A stretch of DNA of 47,187 bases from Burkholderiaceae bacterium (GCA_016790515.1 JAEUOY010000129.1:1-47187); one strand, 5' to 3'. Shown: positions 15,851 to 24,386, counted from the stretch's first letter. Made by a program: numbers and translations. The notes: generated by a model not told the origin, from the sequence alone.

Positions 15851-17080
15851 TTGACAGTGACTTCCCCGGCCTGCCGCCGGCTGGTGGCGCTTCTGCTGGC
15901 CGCGCTGACCGCGCTGGCCTGGCCCGTCACGGCCGCACCGCGCGTGCCGACCCGCGACGACGAGGTGCTCGAGACGCTGCCGCTGCGCGGACGCGACGCC
16001 GCCGCGCGCGAACTGGCCGCGCTGCGCGCCGAAGCCGCCGCCTCGGGACCGCAGGCCGGCGATCCGGCGGCCGCGGCGCGTCTGGCGCAGCGCTATTTCG
16101 ACCTGGCGCTGGCGCAGGGCGACCCGCGCTACGTCGGCTACGCCGAGGCGGTGGTCGCCCGCTTCGCCGACCCGCTGGGCGCGCCGCTGCGGCTGGTGCG
16201 GGCCCAGCTGCGCCAGTACCGCCACCAGTTCGATGCCGCGCTGGCCGACCTTGCCGCCGCGCTGGCGCTGGACCCGGACCTGGCCGCCGCGCATGCCTGG
16301 CGCGGCGCGATCTTCCTGGTGCAGGCCCGCTACGACGAGGCCGGCATCGAATGCGCCGCGTTGCAGCGGCTGCGACGCGAGGTGCTGGCCGGCGGCTGCC
16401 TCGGCCTGCTGCAGGCCTACGGCGGTGCATTGGCGCAAGCCGAGGCCACGCTGCAGCAGGCCCTGCGCGCCAGCGTCGACGCCGACCAGCGGCTGTGGCT
16501 GCTGACCCGCCTGGGCGAGGTGGCGCATTGGCGCGGCCAGCCGGCGCGCGCCGAGCACCACTACCGCGAGGCGCTCGCGCTGGACCGCGGCGACGTCTAC
16601 CTGCTGGCCGCCTGGAGCGATTTCCTGCTCGACAGCGGGCGCCCCGGCGAGGTCGTCGCGCTGCTGGCGCGCTGGGAGGCCGCCGACAGCCTGCTGCTGC
16701 GGCTGGCCGAGGCCGAGGCGGCGCTGCGGCGGCCCGAAGCCGCGCGGCATCGGCAGACCCTGGCCGACCGCTACGCGTCGGCCCGGCTGCGCGGCGATGC
16801 CACCCACCAGGCCGAGCAGGCGCGCTTCGAGCTTCGGCTGCGCGGCGACGCGGCGCAGGCGCTGCGGCTGGCCGCCGACAACTACCGGGTGCAACGCGAA
16901 CCGCGCGACGCGCGCATCCTGGTGGAAGCGGCGCTGGCCGCCGGCGACCCGGCGGCGGCGCAGCCGGTGCGCGACTGGCTGCAGCGCAGCGGCTTCGAGG
17001 ATGTTCGGCTGCGCCGGCTGGCGCTGGCCCAGGCGCCGGCGCCGGGTTCGACGTCCGCCAGCGCGAGCGCCCGGCGATGA
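15851..17080 (+). CDS. exported tetratricopeptide-repeat protein
   Basis: No in-frame ATG exists near the 5' end; I use TTG at 15851, with GTG at 15857 as an alternative, because a G-rich site lies about 10 nt upstream. The product of about 409 residues begins with a signal peptide (CRRLVALLLAALTALAWPVTA) and continues as repeated helical pairs, for example FDAALADLAAALALDPDLAAAHAW, AEATLQQALRASVDADQRLW and AEHHYREALALDRGDVYLLA, typical TPR units for protein contacts. Expected in the periplasm. Its stop overlaps the start of the HupE/UreJ-like gene (ATGA at 17077-17080), so the two are probably made together. Confidence 0.8.
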   Translation: MTVTSPACRRLVALLLAALTALAWPVTAAPRVPTRDDEVLETLPLRGRDAAARELAALRAEAAASGPQAGDPAAAARLAQRYFDLALAQGDPRYVGYAEAVVARFADPLGAPLRLVRAQLRQYRHQFDAALADLAAALALDPDLAAAHAWRGAIFLVQARYDEAGIECAALQRLRREVLAGGCLGLLQAYGGALAQAEATLQQALRASVDADQRLWLLTRLGEVAHWRGQPARAEHHYREALALDRGDVYLLAAWSDFLLDSGRPGEVVALLARWEAADSLLLRLAEAEAALRRPEAARHRQTLADRYASARLRGDATHQAEQARFELRLRGDAAQALRLAADNYRVQREPRDARILVEAALAAGDPAAAQPVRDWLQRSGFEDVRLRRLALAQAPAPGSTSASASARR

Positions 17081-18222
17081 GGACCATGCGCGGCGCGATC
17101 ACCGGGCTGCTGCTGGCCGCGCTGTGGCTGGCCGCCGCGCCCGCCGCCTGGGCCCACAAGGCCAGCGACAGCTACCTGGTGCTCGACGTCGACGGCCGCC
17201 GCATCAGCGGGCAGTGGGACATCGCGCTGCGCGACATCGATTTCGCGCTCGGTCTGGACCACGACGGCGATGGCCGCATCACCTGGGGCGAACTGCGCGC
17301 TCGCCATGCCGACATCGACGCCTGGGCGCTGGGACGCCTGGCCTTGCGGCGCGGCGGCGGCTGCACGCTGAGGGTCGGCGAACACCTCGTCGACGAGCAT
17401 GGCGACGGCGGCTACGCGGTGCTGCGGCTGGCCGGCGACTGCCCGGCCGCCGACGGCGAGCTGGCGCTGGACTACCGGCTGCTGTTCGAGATCGACGCGC
17501 TGCACCGCGGCCTGCTGCGCCTGGCGCTGGACGGCACGACGCACACCGCGGTGCTGTCGCCCGACCAGCCCGGCCAGCGCTTCCAGCCCGGCCAGCGCTC
17601 GGCGCCGGCGGCGTTCGGACAGTTCCTGGTCGAAGGCATCTGGCACATCTGGATCGGTTTCGACCACATCCTGTTCCTGCTCAGCCTGCTGCTGCCGGCG
17701 GTGCTGGTGCGTGACGGCGCGCGCTGGCGCGGTGTCGAGCGCTTCGGGCTGGCGCTGCGCGAGGTGCTGTGGATCGTCACCGCGTTCACCGCCGCGCACT
17801 CGATCACGCTGAGCCTGGCGGCGCTGCAGATCGTCGAGCTGCCCTCGCGCTGGGTCGAGGCGGCGATCGCCGCCTCGGTGGTGCTGGCCGCGCTGAACAA
17901 CCTGGTGCCGCTGGTGCAGCGGCGGCGCTGGGCGGTGGCCTTCGGCTTCGGCCTGATCCACGGCTTCGGCTTCGCCAGCGTGCTGACCGAGCTGGGGCTG
18001 CCGGCGCAGTCGCTGGTGCTGTCGCTGCTGGGCTTCAACCTCGGCGTCGAACTGGGCCAGCTGGCGATCGTCGCGGCCTTCCTGCCGGTGGCGTACGCGC
18101 TGCGCGGCACCGGCTTCTACCGGCGCGGCGTGTTCGTCGGCGGCTCGCTGTTCACCGCGGCCCTGGCCGGCTTCTGGCTGGTCGAGCGGGCGTTCGACCT
18201 GAAGATCTTCGGCGGCGGCTGA
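17077..18222 (+). CDS. HupE/UreJ-family membrane protein with an EF-hand loop
   Basis: The 381-residue protein has a signal peptide ending in AWAHKASDSYL, a periplasmic N-terminal domain of about 180 residues and a C-terminal membrane domain of about six or seven helices. The latter carries the HupE/UreJ_2 strings EGIWHIWIGFDHILFLLSLLLP, VTAFTAAHSITLSLA and FGFGLIHGFGFASVL, whose histidines suggest metal transport or binding; relatives are linked to nickel or cobalt. The N-terminal domain holds a canonical EF-hand loop, DHDGDGRITWGE at residues 61-72, predicting Ca binding. It is coupled to the upstream TPR gene. No hydrogenase or urease genes lie nearby, so the role is open. Confidence 0.85.
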   Translation: MRTMRGAITGLLLAALWLAAAPAAWAHKASDSYLVLDVDGRRISGQWDIALRDIDFALGLDHDGDGRITWGELRARHADIDAWALGRLALRRGGGCTLRVGEHLVDEHGDGGYAVLRLAGDCPAADGELALDYRLLFEIDALHRGLLRLALDGTTHTAVLSPDQPGQRFQPGQRSAPAAFGQFLVEGIWHIWIGFDHILFLLSLLLPAVLVRDGARWRGVERFGLALREVLWIVTAFTAAHSITLSLAALQIVELPSRWVEAAIAASVVLAALNNLVPLVQRRRWAVAFGFGLIHGFGFASVLTELGLPAQSLVLSLLGFNLGVELGQLAIVAAFLPVAYALRGTGFYRRGVFVGGSLFTAALAGFWLVERAFDLKIFGGG

Positions 18223-18254
18223 GAGGCCGTGACGCGCCGCGACAATCGCCGACC

Positions 18255-19130
18255 ATGACGAACCCGCTTCCCGACCGCTACGCGGTGCTCGGCCACCCGG
18301 TGGCGCACAGCCAGTCGCCGTTCATCCACGCCGAGTTCGCCCGCCAGACCGGGCAGAACCTGGTCTACGGCCGCATCGAGTGCCCGCTCGACGGCTTCGA
18401 GGCCGCAGTGCGCGCCTTCATCGCCAGCGCCGACCCCACCGCCGCCTTGGGCCCGGCGCGCGGCTGCAACATCACCGTGCCGTTCAAGTTCCAGGTCCTG
18501 CCGCTGGCCCGCCGGGCCAGCGAGCGCGCGCTGCTGGCCCAGGCCGCCAACGTGCTGCGATTCGACGCCGACGGCTGGTACGCCGAGAACACCGACGGCA
18601 CGGGCCTGGTGCGCGACATCCAGCAGCATGCCGGCGTGCCGCTGGCCGGCCGACGCGTGCTGCTGATCGGCGCCGGCGGTGCCGCCGCCGGCGTGCTGGG
18701 CCCGCTGATCGAGGCCGGTTGCGCGACCGTCACGGTGGCCAACCGCACGCTGGACAAGGCCGTCTCGCTGGTCCGGCGCCATGCCGACTGGGCCGATCGG
18801 CACGGCGTCAGGCTCGCCGCCAGCGGCCTGGCGGACTGCGGCGAGGGCTACGACGTGGTGCTCAACAGCAGCGCCAGCAGCCTGGCCGGCGCGGCGGTGC
18901 CGGTGTCCGGCGAGGTGCTGAAGCCGGGTTGCCTGGCGGTCGACCTGATGTACGGCGCCGCGGCGCGGCCGTTCCTGGACTGGGCCGCCGCGCATGGCGC
19001 TATCGGCCGCGACGGCCTGGGCATGCTGGTCGAACAGGCGGCTGGCGCCTTCCTGCTGTGGCGCGGCGTGATGCCCGAGACGGCGCCGGTGCTGGCGGCG
19101 CTGCGGGCCCGGCTTGCCGCCGCGGCCTGA
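18255..19130 (+). CDS. aroE: shikimate dehydrogenase (NADP-type, biosynthetic)
   Basis: The 291-residue enzyme reduces 3-dehydroshikimate to shikimate in aromatic amino acid synthesis. The carboxylate-binding pair is HSQSP (S19, S21), the Ser-x-Ser form of shikimate-specific enzymes; NITVPFK carries the catalytic Lys and ENTDGTG the catalytic Asp. The Rossmann loop GAGGAAAGV is followed by VANRT, the Asn-Arg-Thr signature that binds the NADP phosphate. The C-terminal GLGMLVEQAAGAFLLWRG is standard. It sits just before mtgA, as is common in Burkholderiales. Compare the paralogue at 44725-45591, which differs at both diagnostic sites. Confidence 0.96.
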   Translation: MTNPLPDRYAVLGHPVAHSQSPFIHAEFARQTGQNLVYGRIECPLDGFEAAVRAFIASADPTAALGPARGCNITVPFKFQVLPLARRASERALLAQAANVLRFDADGWYAENTDGTGLVRDIQQHAGVPLAGRRVLLIGAGGAAAGVLGPLIEAGCATVTVANRTLDKAVSLVRRHADWADRHGVRLAASGLADCGEGYDVVLNSSASSLAGAAVPVSGEVLKPGCLAVDLMYGAAARPFLDWAAAHGAIGRDGLGMLVEQAAGAFLLWRGVMPETAPVLAALRARLAAAA

Positions 19131-19149
19131 GTCTGCAAGCACTTCGGGC

Positions 19150-19956
19150 ATGGCGCTCGCCAACCGCTCCGCGCCTGCCGGCCGCTCGGCGATCGGCGCC
19201 CTGTGGCGCCTGCTGGCGCTGCTGCTGTTGTGCGCCGTGGCGCTGCAGATCTACTTCGTCGTCCGCATCGCGCTGATGGCGGTGCTGGCGCCGCAGTCGA
19301 CGACCTTCCAGCGCAGCGAGGCCTGGCGCCTGCTGGTCGAGAAGCAGCGCATCGACTGGTCGCAGACCTGGGTCGACGACGACCGCCTGTCGGCGAACCT
19401 CAAGCGGGCGGTGATCGCCAGCGAGGACGCCGGCTTCGCCGAGCACACCGGCGTCGAGTGGGACGCGCTGGAGCAGGCCTGGGAGAAGAACCGGCGCGCC
19501 GAAGCGGCGGCCGAGCGCCGCAATGCGCAGGCGCAGAAGCAGCAGGCCCAGAGGCCGCAGGCGCCGCCGCGCCGGGCGATCGAACCCAAGGTGGTCGGCG
19601 GCTCGACGATCAGCCAGCAGCTGGCGAAGAACCTGTTCCTGTCGGGCGAGCGCACGGTGCTTCGCAAGGGCCAGGAGTTCATGCTGACGATGGCGCTCGA
19701 GGCCCTGCTGTCGAAGCGCCGGATCCTGGAGGTCTACCTCAACAGCGTCGAGTGGGGCGAGGGCGTGTTCGGCGCCCAGGCTGCCGCGCGGCACTATTTC
19801 CGCACCGACGCGGCGCGTCTCGACGCCTACGCAGCCGCCCGGCTGGCGGTGATGCTGCCGGCACCCAAGCGCTTCGAGAAGAACCCCGGATCGGCCTACC
19901 TGGCCAGCCGGTCGGCGACGATCGTGGCCCGCATGGGCTCGGTCGCCCTGCCCTGA
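19150..19956 (+). CDS. mtgA: monofunctional biosynthetic peptidoglycan transglycosylase
   Basis: GT51 glycosyltransferase that polymerises lipid II into glycan strands at the outer face of the inner membrane. The 268-residue protein has one N-terminal membrane helix (LWRLLALLLLCAVALQIYFV), then ASEDAGFAEHTGVEWDALEQAW with the catalytic Glu, GGSTISQQLAKNLFLSGER and LEVYLNSVEWGEGVFGAQAAA. Between the first two motifs there is an extra segment of roughly 30 residues rich in Ala, Arg, Gln and Pro (about residues 114-145), longer than the short basic linker in E. coli MtgA. The start at 19150 gives a normal N terminus. Confidence 0.95.
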   Translation: MALANRSAPAGRSAIGALWRLLALLLLCAVALQIYFVVRIALMAVLAPQSTTFQRSEAWRLLVEKQRIDWSQTWVDDDRLSANLKRAVIASEDAGFAEHTGVEWDALEQAWEKNRRAEAAAERRNAQAQKQQAQRPQAPPRRAIEPKVVGGSTISQQLAKNLFLSGERTVLRKGQEFMLTMALEALLSKRRILEVYLNSVEWGEGVFGAQAAARHYFRTDAARLDAYAAARLAVMLPAPKRFEKNPGSAYLASRSATIVARMGSVALP

Positions 19957-19984
19957 ACAGGCTTGTGCCGCGTTTCCTACAATC

Positions 19985-20596
19985 ATGGGAATGGCCGCCG
20001 CGTTCACCGACGAGATCGCCACCGCCGCGGCCCGGCTGGTGGTCGACGAAGGCATGGAGTACGCCGCGGCCAAGCGCAAGGCGCAGCGCGCACTGGGCCG
20101 CCACGGCAGCGGCCGCGGCGAGTTGCCGAGCAACGAGCAGGTCGAGGACGAGGTCCGCGAGCACCTGGCGATCTTCTGCGCCGAGACCCAGCCGCACGAA
20201 CTGGACGTGCTGCGCCGGCTGGCCCTGAAGTGGATGCAGAGGCTGGCCGAGTTCAGGCCGCACCTCGCCGGCGCGGCATGGCGCGGCACCGCCACCCGGC
20301 TGTCGGCGATCCATCTCGATCTCTACTGCGACGACACCAAGTCGGCCGAGATCGCGCTGATCAACCTGGGGCTGGCCTACGACGTCGGCAGTCGCAGCGA
20401 CCCCCGCGGCGGTGAGGTCGACCTGCTGCGCATCGCGGTGCCTTGTCCCGAGTTCGGCGAGACGGTGACGCTGTTCCTCGCGATCCTCGATCACGACGAC
20501 CTGCGCGGCGCGCTGAAGCCCGACAGCCGCGGCCGCAGCTGGCGCGGCGACGCTGCCGCCCTGCGCCGGCTGCTGGCCGAGGAAGCCCGGCCGTGA
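19985..20596 (+). CDS. conserved protein of unknown function coupled to tlpA
   Basis: The 203-residue soluble protein begins MGMAAAFTDEIATAAARLVV; a second ATG two codons later is equally possible. The N-terminal third is helical and charged (YAAAKRKAQRALGR, VEDEVREHLAIFC), and the C-terminal part has alternating beta/alpha strings (TRLSAIHLDLYCDDTKSAEI, LINLGLAYDV, VDLLRIAVP). No signal peptide or membrane helix is visible. Its TGA overlaps the GTG start of the thioredoxin-like gene (GTGA at 20593-20596), implying coupled translation. I do not recognise the fold with confidence. Confidence 0.75.
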   Translation: MGMAAAFTDEIATAAARLVVDEGMEYAAAKRKAQRALGRHGSGRGELPSNEQVEDEVREHLAIFCAETQPHELDVLRRLALKWMQRLAEFRPHLAGAAWRGTATRLSAIHLDLYCDDTKSAEIALINLGLAYDVGSRSDPRGGEVDLLRIAVPCPEFGETVTLFLAILDHDDLRGALKPDSRGRSWRGDAAALRRLLAEEARP

Positions 20597-21177
20597 GCGA
20601 AGCCCCGCGCCACCCGCCGGGGCAGCCATCCCGCCCGGCCCGCCGCTGGCTGCTGACTGCCGGCGTCGGCGCCGCTGCGGCATTGGCCGGCCTCGGCGTC
20701 GATGGGTGGCGGCGCTCGCGGGCCCCGGCCAACGCGAGCCTAGCCGCCGGGGCCGACGGTGACCTGTCGGCGCTGTGGGCGCTGAACCTGGCGCGTCCCG
20801 AAGGCGGCAATCTGGCATTGGCCACGCTGCGCGGCAAGCCGCTGCTGGTCAATTTCTGGGCCACCTGGTGCGCGCCTTGCGTGCGCGAACTGCCCGAGAT
20901 CGACCGTTTCCACCGCGAGTTCGGCCCCCGCGGCTGGCAGGTGCTGGGTCTGGCGATCGACTCGCCCACTCCGGTGCGCGAGTTCCTCGCCAAGGTCAAG
21001 ATCGGCTTTCCGGTAGGTCTGGCCGGGCTGGAAGGCACCGACCTGGTCTTCCAGCTGGGCAATCCGCAGGGTGGCCTGCCGTTCAGCGTGATGATCGACG
21101 CCCATGGCAGGGTGCTTCACCGCAAGATGGGCGAGACCCATTACGATGAGCTGGCGGCCTGGGCCGCACGGGCCTGA
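20593..21177 (+). CDS. TlpA-family thiol:disulfide oxidoreductase
   Basis: GTG start overlapping the previous stop; 194 residues. An N-terminal signal anchor (RRWLLTAGVGAAAALAGLGV, preceded by twin Arg) precedes a thioredoxin fold with the active site WCAPC in NFWATWCAPCVRELPEIDRF and the cis-Pro segment GGLPFSVMIDAHGRV. TlpA/ResA proteins keep cysteines reduced in the periplasm, for example during cytochrome c or copper-centre assembly. The gene ends the coupled pair; a 298-bp intergenic stretch separates it from accB. Confidence 0.92.
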   Translation: MSEAPRHPPGQPSRPARRWLLTAGVGAAAALAGLGVDGWRRSRAPANASLAAGADGDLSALWALNLARPEGGNLALATLRGKPLLVNFWATWCAPCVRELPEIDRFHREFGPRGWQVLGLAIDSPTPVREFLAKVKIGFPVGLAGLEGTDLVFQLGNPQGGLPFSVMIDAHGRVLHRKMGETHYDELAAWAARA

Positions 21178-21327
21178 CAGGCCTCGCGGCCGACCGCCGC
21201 AGAATCACGAATTTCGCTCAAATCGACCGTAAGTCGCGATCTATGGCCGCGAACATCATCGATCTCGCCATCAGATAAATTTCGTCGTCGTGTCCGCGGA
21301 CGCCCTGAAGGGCAGCCAGGCTGTGAC

Positions 21328-21342
21328 ACAATTTGCAATTGT
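21328..21342. promoter_or_regulatory. palindrome in the accB leader region
   Basis: ACAATT-TGC-AATTGT is a perfect 15-bp inverted repeat about 135 nt upstream of accB, in the 298-bp gap 21178-21475. The A/T-rich patches in this otherwise GC-rich gap (21207-21225, 21268-21285, 21325-21345) suggest promoter DNA. I cannot identify convincing -35/-10 pairs. It may be an operator for a fatty-acid-synthesis regulator. Nothing else is seen in the gap. Confidence 0.4.
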
Positions 21343-21475
21343 TGTCCTACGTTGGCCGCAGAAGCCGTCAAGGCCGTGGCCGCAAGGGGTTCGATCGTCG
21401 CATGGCGGCAGTCCGATCGGACGAACCTGGCACCCGAGGCCCCGCAGGGGCCCCATCACAACAAGGAGTCCAGCC

Positions 21476-21949
21476 ATGGACCTGCGCAAGCTGAAGACGC
21501 TGATCGACCTGGTGTCCGAATCCAACATTTCCGAACTCGAGATCACCGAAGCCGAGGGCAAGGTGCGCATCGTCAAGGCCGGCGCCGCCGGCGCGGCCGG
21601 CACGGGCCTGCCGATGATGATGATGGCCCAGCCGCCGGGCGCGCCCGCCGTGACGCCGCCCGCAGCGCCGGCGGCGGCTGCCGCGCCGGCCGCGGTGGCC
21701 GAACCGGCGCCTGCCGGCCATGTCGTCAAGGCGCCGATGGTCGGCACGTTCTACCGCGCCAGCAGCCCTGGCGCCAAGCCGATGGTCGACGTCGGCCAGT
21801 CGGTCAAGGAAGGCGACGCGATCTGCATCATCGAGGCGATGAAGATCATGAACGAGATCGAGGCCGACAAGAGCGGCACCGTGACCAAGGTGCTGGTCGA
21901 GGACGGCCAGGCGGTCGAGTTCGGCCAGCCGCTTTTCGTCATCGAGTGA
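21476..21949 (+). CDS. accB: acetyl-CoA carboxylase biotin carboxyl carrier protein
   Basis: The ATG at 21476 follows AAGGAG at 21463-21468. The 157-residue protein has the N-terminal helix [20 protein letters not shown], a flexible Ala/Pro-rich linker (about 38-80) containing an unusual run of four Met, and the biotinyl domain with the attachment site EAMKIMNEI, where the Lys is biotinylated. It carries CO2 between AccC and AccAD in the first step of fatty acid synthesis. accC follows after 169 nt, much farther than usual, because of the duplication/insertion described below. aroQ, which I expect just upstream of accB in this order, is not there. Confidence 0.97.
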   Translation: MDLRKLKTLIDLVSESNISELEITEAEGKVRIVKAGAAGAAGTGLPMMMMAQPPGAPAVTPPAAPAAAAAPAAVAEPAPAGHVVKAPMVGTFYRASSPGAKPMVDVGQSVKEGDAICIIEAMKIMNEIEADKSGTVTKVLVEDGQAVEFGQPLFVIE

Positions 21950-21968
21950 CGGCGCGCAGCGGCGGTCT

Positions 21969-22000
21969 CATGTTCAAGAAGATTCTCATCGCCAACCGAG
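21969..22000 (+). repeat. displaced copy of the accC start (direct repeat 1)
   Basis: These 32 bases are identical to 22118-22149, the true start of accC, covering the base before the ATG and the first ten codons ([10 protein letters not shown]). After this copy the sequence diverges completely from accC. The two copies are offset by exactly 149 bp. Confidence 0.95.
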
Positions 22001-22107
22001 TCGACAGCGCTGCAGGCGCCGCAGGCGCTGCGGCGCAGGGTGACTTCGCGGCCGCGAAGTCGGCCGGAGCCAGAATGCCCAGCACGCGCAGCGTGCGTGG
22101 CGATTGA
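21970..22107 (+). CDS. 45-codon frame opening with a duplicated accC start
   Basis: Beginning at the displaced accC ATG, this frame encodes the first ten AccC residues and then 35 unrelated residues rich in Ala, Gly and Ser, ending in TGA 11 nt before the real accC ATG. No good ribosome-binding site precedes it. It may be a meaningless by-product of the duplication, or, if translated, a leader whose termination delivers ribosomes to accC. I regard translation as possible but unproven. Confidence 0.3.
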   Translation: MFKKILIANRVDSAAGAAGAAAQGDFAAAKSAGARMPSTRSVRGD

Positions 22108-22117
22108 GCCGAGGCAC
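22001..22117. repeat. palindrome-rich insert between the two accC starts
   Basis: The 117 bases between the direct repeats are packed with inverted repeats: a bulged stem at 22005-22030 (CAGCGC-TGC with GCAGGCGCTG), a perfect 20-bp palindrome at 22042-22061 (GACTTCGCGG/CCGCGAAGTC) and a 6-bp hairpin GCACGC-GCA-GCGTGC at 22082-22096. The structure resembles a REP-like or miniature mobile element. No second copy of it was noticed in the window. Confidence 0.6.
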
Positions 22118-22118
22118 C

Positions 22119-23465
22119 ATGTTCAAGAAGATTCTCATCGCCAACCGAGGCGAAATCGCCCTGCGGATCCAGCGCGCCTGCCGCGAGATGGGCATCAAGT
22201 CGGTAGTGGTCTACTCCGAAGCCGACCGCGAGGCCAAGTACGTCAAGCTCGCCGACGAGGCGGTGTGCATCGGTCCGGCACCGTCGGCGCAGAGCTACCT
22301 CAACATGCCGGCGATCATCGCCACCGCCGAGGTCACCGACGCCGAGGCAATCCACCCCGGCTACGGTTTCCTGTCGGAGAACGCCGACTTCGCCGAGCGG
22401 GTCGAGAAGAGCGGCTTCACCTTCATCGGCCCGACGCCCGAGTCGATCCGGCTGATGGGCGACAAGGTTTCGGCCAAGCAGGCGATGATCCGCTCGGGCG
22501 TGCCCTGCGTGCCCGGCGGCGAAGGCGCGCTGCCCGACGACCCGAAGGCCATCGTGCAGGCCGCGCGGGCGACCGGCTACCCGGTGATCATCAAGGCCTC
22601 GGGCGGCGGCGGCGGTCGCGGCATGCGCGTGGTGCACACCGAGGCGGCGCTGCTGCATGCGGTGCAGACCACCCGTACCGAGGCCGGCGCGGCCTTCGGC
22701 AACCCGTCGGTCTACATGGAGAAGTTCCTGCAGAACCCGCGGCACGTCGAGATCCAGGTGCTGGCCGACGAGCACAAGAACGCCGTCTGGCTCGGCGAGC
22801 GCGACTGCTCGATGCAGCGCCGCCACCAGAAGATCATCGAGGAGGCGCCGGCGCCGGGCATCCCGCGGCGCACGATCGAGCGCATCGGCGACCGCTGCGC
22901 CGCGGCCTGCAAGAAGATCGGCTACCGCGGCGCCGGCACCTTCGAGTTCCTGTTCGAGAACGGCGAGTTCTACTTCATCGAGATGAACACCCGGGTGCAG
23001 GTCGAGCACCCGGTGACCGAGATGGTGACCGGCATCGACATCGTGCAGATGCAGATCCGCGTCGCCGCCGGCGAGAAGCTGCCGTTCACGCAGCGCCAGA
23101 TCCAGATGCGCGGCCACGCGATCGAATGCCGCATCAACGCCGAGGACCCGTACAAGTTCACGCCGTCGCCGGGCCGCATCGCGATGTGGCACCCGCCCGG
23201 CGGCCCCGGCGTGCGCGTCGATTCGCATGCCTACACGAACTACAGCGTGCCGCCGAACTACGACTCGATGATCGGCAAGATCATCGTCCACGGCGACACC
23301 CGCGATCAGGCGCTGGCTCGGATGCGAACCGCGCTGTCCGAGACCGTGGTCGAGGGCATCAGCACCAACATCGCGCTGCACCGCGAGCTGATGGTCGACG
23401 CCAAGTTCATCCAGGGCGGCACCAGCATCCACTACCTGGAGGGCTGGCTGGAGCGCAGGAAGTGA
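22119..23465 (+). CDS. accC: acetyl-CoA carboxylase biotin carboxylase subunit
   Basis: The 448-residue ATP-grasp enzyme carboxylates the biotin of AccB using ATP and bicarbonate. Seen are the N-terminal [20 protein letters not shown], the glycine-rich ATP loop [47 protein letters not shown], the metal/bicarbonate block [19 protein letters not shown] and the C-terminal [16 protein letters not shown]. Length and motifs are standard. GAGG lies 5 nt upstream of the ATG, inside the inserted segment, so the insertion has supplied the present ribosome-binding context. Confidence 0.98.
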   Translation: MFKKILIANRGEIALRIQRACREMGIKSVVVYSEADREAKYVKLADEAVCIGPAPSAQSYLNMPAIIATAEVTDAEAIHPGYGFLSENADFAERVEKSGFTFIGPTPESIRLMGDKVSAKQAMIRSGVPCVPGGEGALPDDPKAIVQAARATGYPVIIKASGGGGGRGMRVVHTEAALLHAVQTTRTEAGAAFGNPSVYMEKFLQNPRHVEIQVLADEHKNAVWLGERDCSMQRRHQKIIEEAPAPGIPRRTIERIGDRCAAACKKIGYRGAGTFEFLFENGEFYFIEMNTRVQVEHPVTEMVTGIDIVQMQIRVAAGEKLPFTQRQIQMRGHAIECRINAEDPYKFTPSPGRIAMWHPPGGPGVRVDSHAYTNYSVPPNYDSMIGKIIVHGDTRDQALARMRTALSETVVEGISTNIALHRELMVDAKFIQGGTSIHYLEGWLERRK

Positions 23466-23483
23466 TGCGGCCGGGGCGCGTCG

Positions 23484-24386
23484 TTGTTTGAGCTGCTGCT
23501 GCGGCTGCCCGAGGCGCTGGTCGAACCGGTGTCCGAAGCGCTGGTCGACGAGCTCGACGCGCTGAGCGTGTCGGTCGCCGACGCCGACGCCGGCACCGCT
23601 GCCGAGCAGGCGCTGTTCGGCGAGCCCGGCCTGCCGGCGCCGCGCGAGGGCTGGCAGCGCTCGGACCTGACCGCGCTGTTCGAGACCGAGGCCCAGGCCA
23701 CCGCGGCGGCCACCCTGCTGCGGGCCCAGGACTGGGCGGCCGACCTGTCGGTGCTGGCGCTGCGCGAGGTGGCCGACCAGGACTGGGTGCGGCTGACGCA
23801 GTCGCAGTTCGCGCCGGTCGAGATCACGCCCCGCTTCTGGATCGTGCCGAGCTGGCACCAGGTGCCGCCTCAGGCCGAACAGGTCATCCGCCTCGACCCC
23901 GGCCTGGCCTTCGGCACCGGCACCCACCCGACCACCCGGATGTGCCTGCGCTGGATCGCGCTGCAGTCACCGGCGCTGTCCGGCCGCTGGCAGCGGGTGC
24001 TCGACTACGGCTGCGGCTCGGGCATCCTGGCGATCGGCGCGGCGCTGCACGGCGCCCGCGGCATCGATGCGGTCGACATCGACGAAGCCGCGGTCACCGC
24101 GACCCGGGCCAACGCCGTGGCCAACGGCGTCGCGCTGACCGCCGGGCTGCCCGACACCGCGAACGGCGCCTACCCGCTGGTGCTGGCCAACATCCTGGCC
24201 ACGCCGCTGAAGCTGCTGGCGCCGCTGCTGGCGGGCCATGTCGCACCCGGCGGCCAGCTGGTGCTGGCCGGCATCCTCGAGCGCCAGGCCGACGAGCTGA
24301 TCGCGGCCTACGCGCCGTCGCTGGCGCTGCAGGTCGGCGACCGGGAGGACGGCTGGATCCTGATGACCGCGCAGCGGCCGGCCTGA
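23484..24386 (+). CDS. prmA: ribosomal protein L11 methyltransferase
   Basis: The 300-residue protein starts at TTG 18 nt after accC, the only start that preserves the usual N terminus (FELLLRLPEALVEPVSEAL). PrmA methylates L11 on several amino groups. The SAM-binding part shows RLDPGLAFGTGTHPTTRMCL, DYGCGSGILAIGAALHGA, VDIDEAAVTATRANA and the catalytic-type VLANILATPL. The gene order accB-accC-prmA-DUF3426 is conserved in Burkholderiales. The weak start suggests translational dependence on accC. Confidence 0.95.
   Translation: MFELLLRLPEALVEPVSEALVDELDALSVSVADADAGTAAEQALFGEPGLPAPREGWQRSDLTALFETEAQATAAATLLRAQDWAADLSVLALREVADQDWVRLTQSQFAPVEITPRFWIVPSWHQVPPQAEQVIRLDPGLAFGTGTHPTTRMCLRWIALQSPALSGRWQRVLDYGCGSGILAIGAALHGARGIDAVDIDEAAVTATRANAVANGVALTAGLPDTANGAYPLVLANILATPLKLLAPLLAGHVAPGGQLVLAGILERQADELIAAYAPSLALQVGDREDGWILMTAQRPA

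Noticed and set aside
19114-19149. Upstream extension of mtgA
   Set aside because: It would overlap aroE and adds a Pro/Ser-rich segment not expected before the membrane anchor; the ATG at 19150 is preferred.
21939-23927. 662-codon minus-strand open frame opposite accC and prmA
   Set aside because: Antisense shadow of two clear genes; the composition (His, Arg, Leu, Gly) is typical of such shadows.
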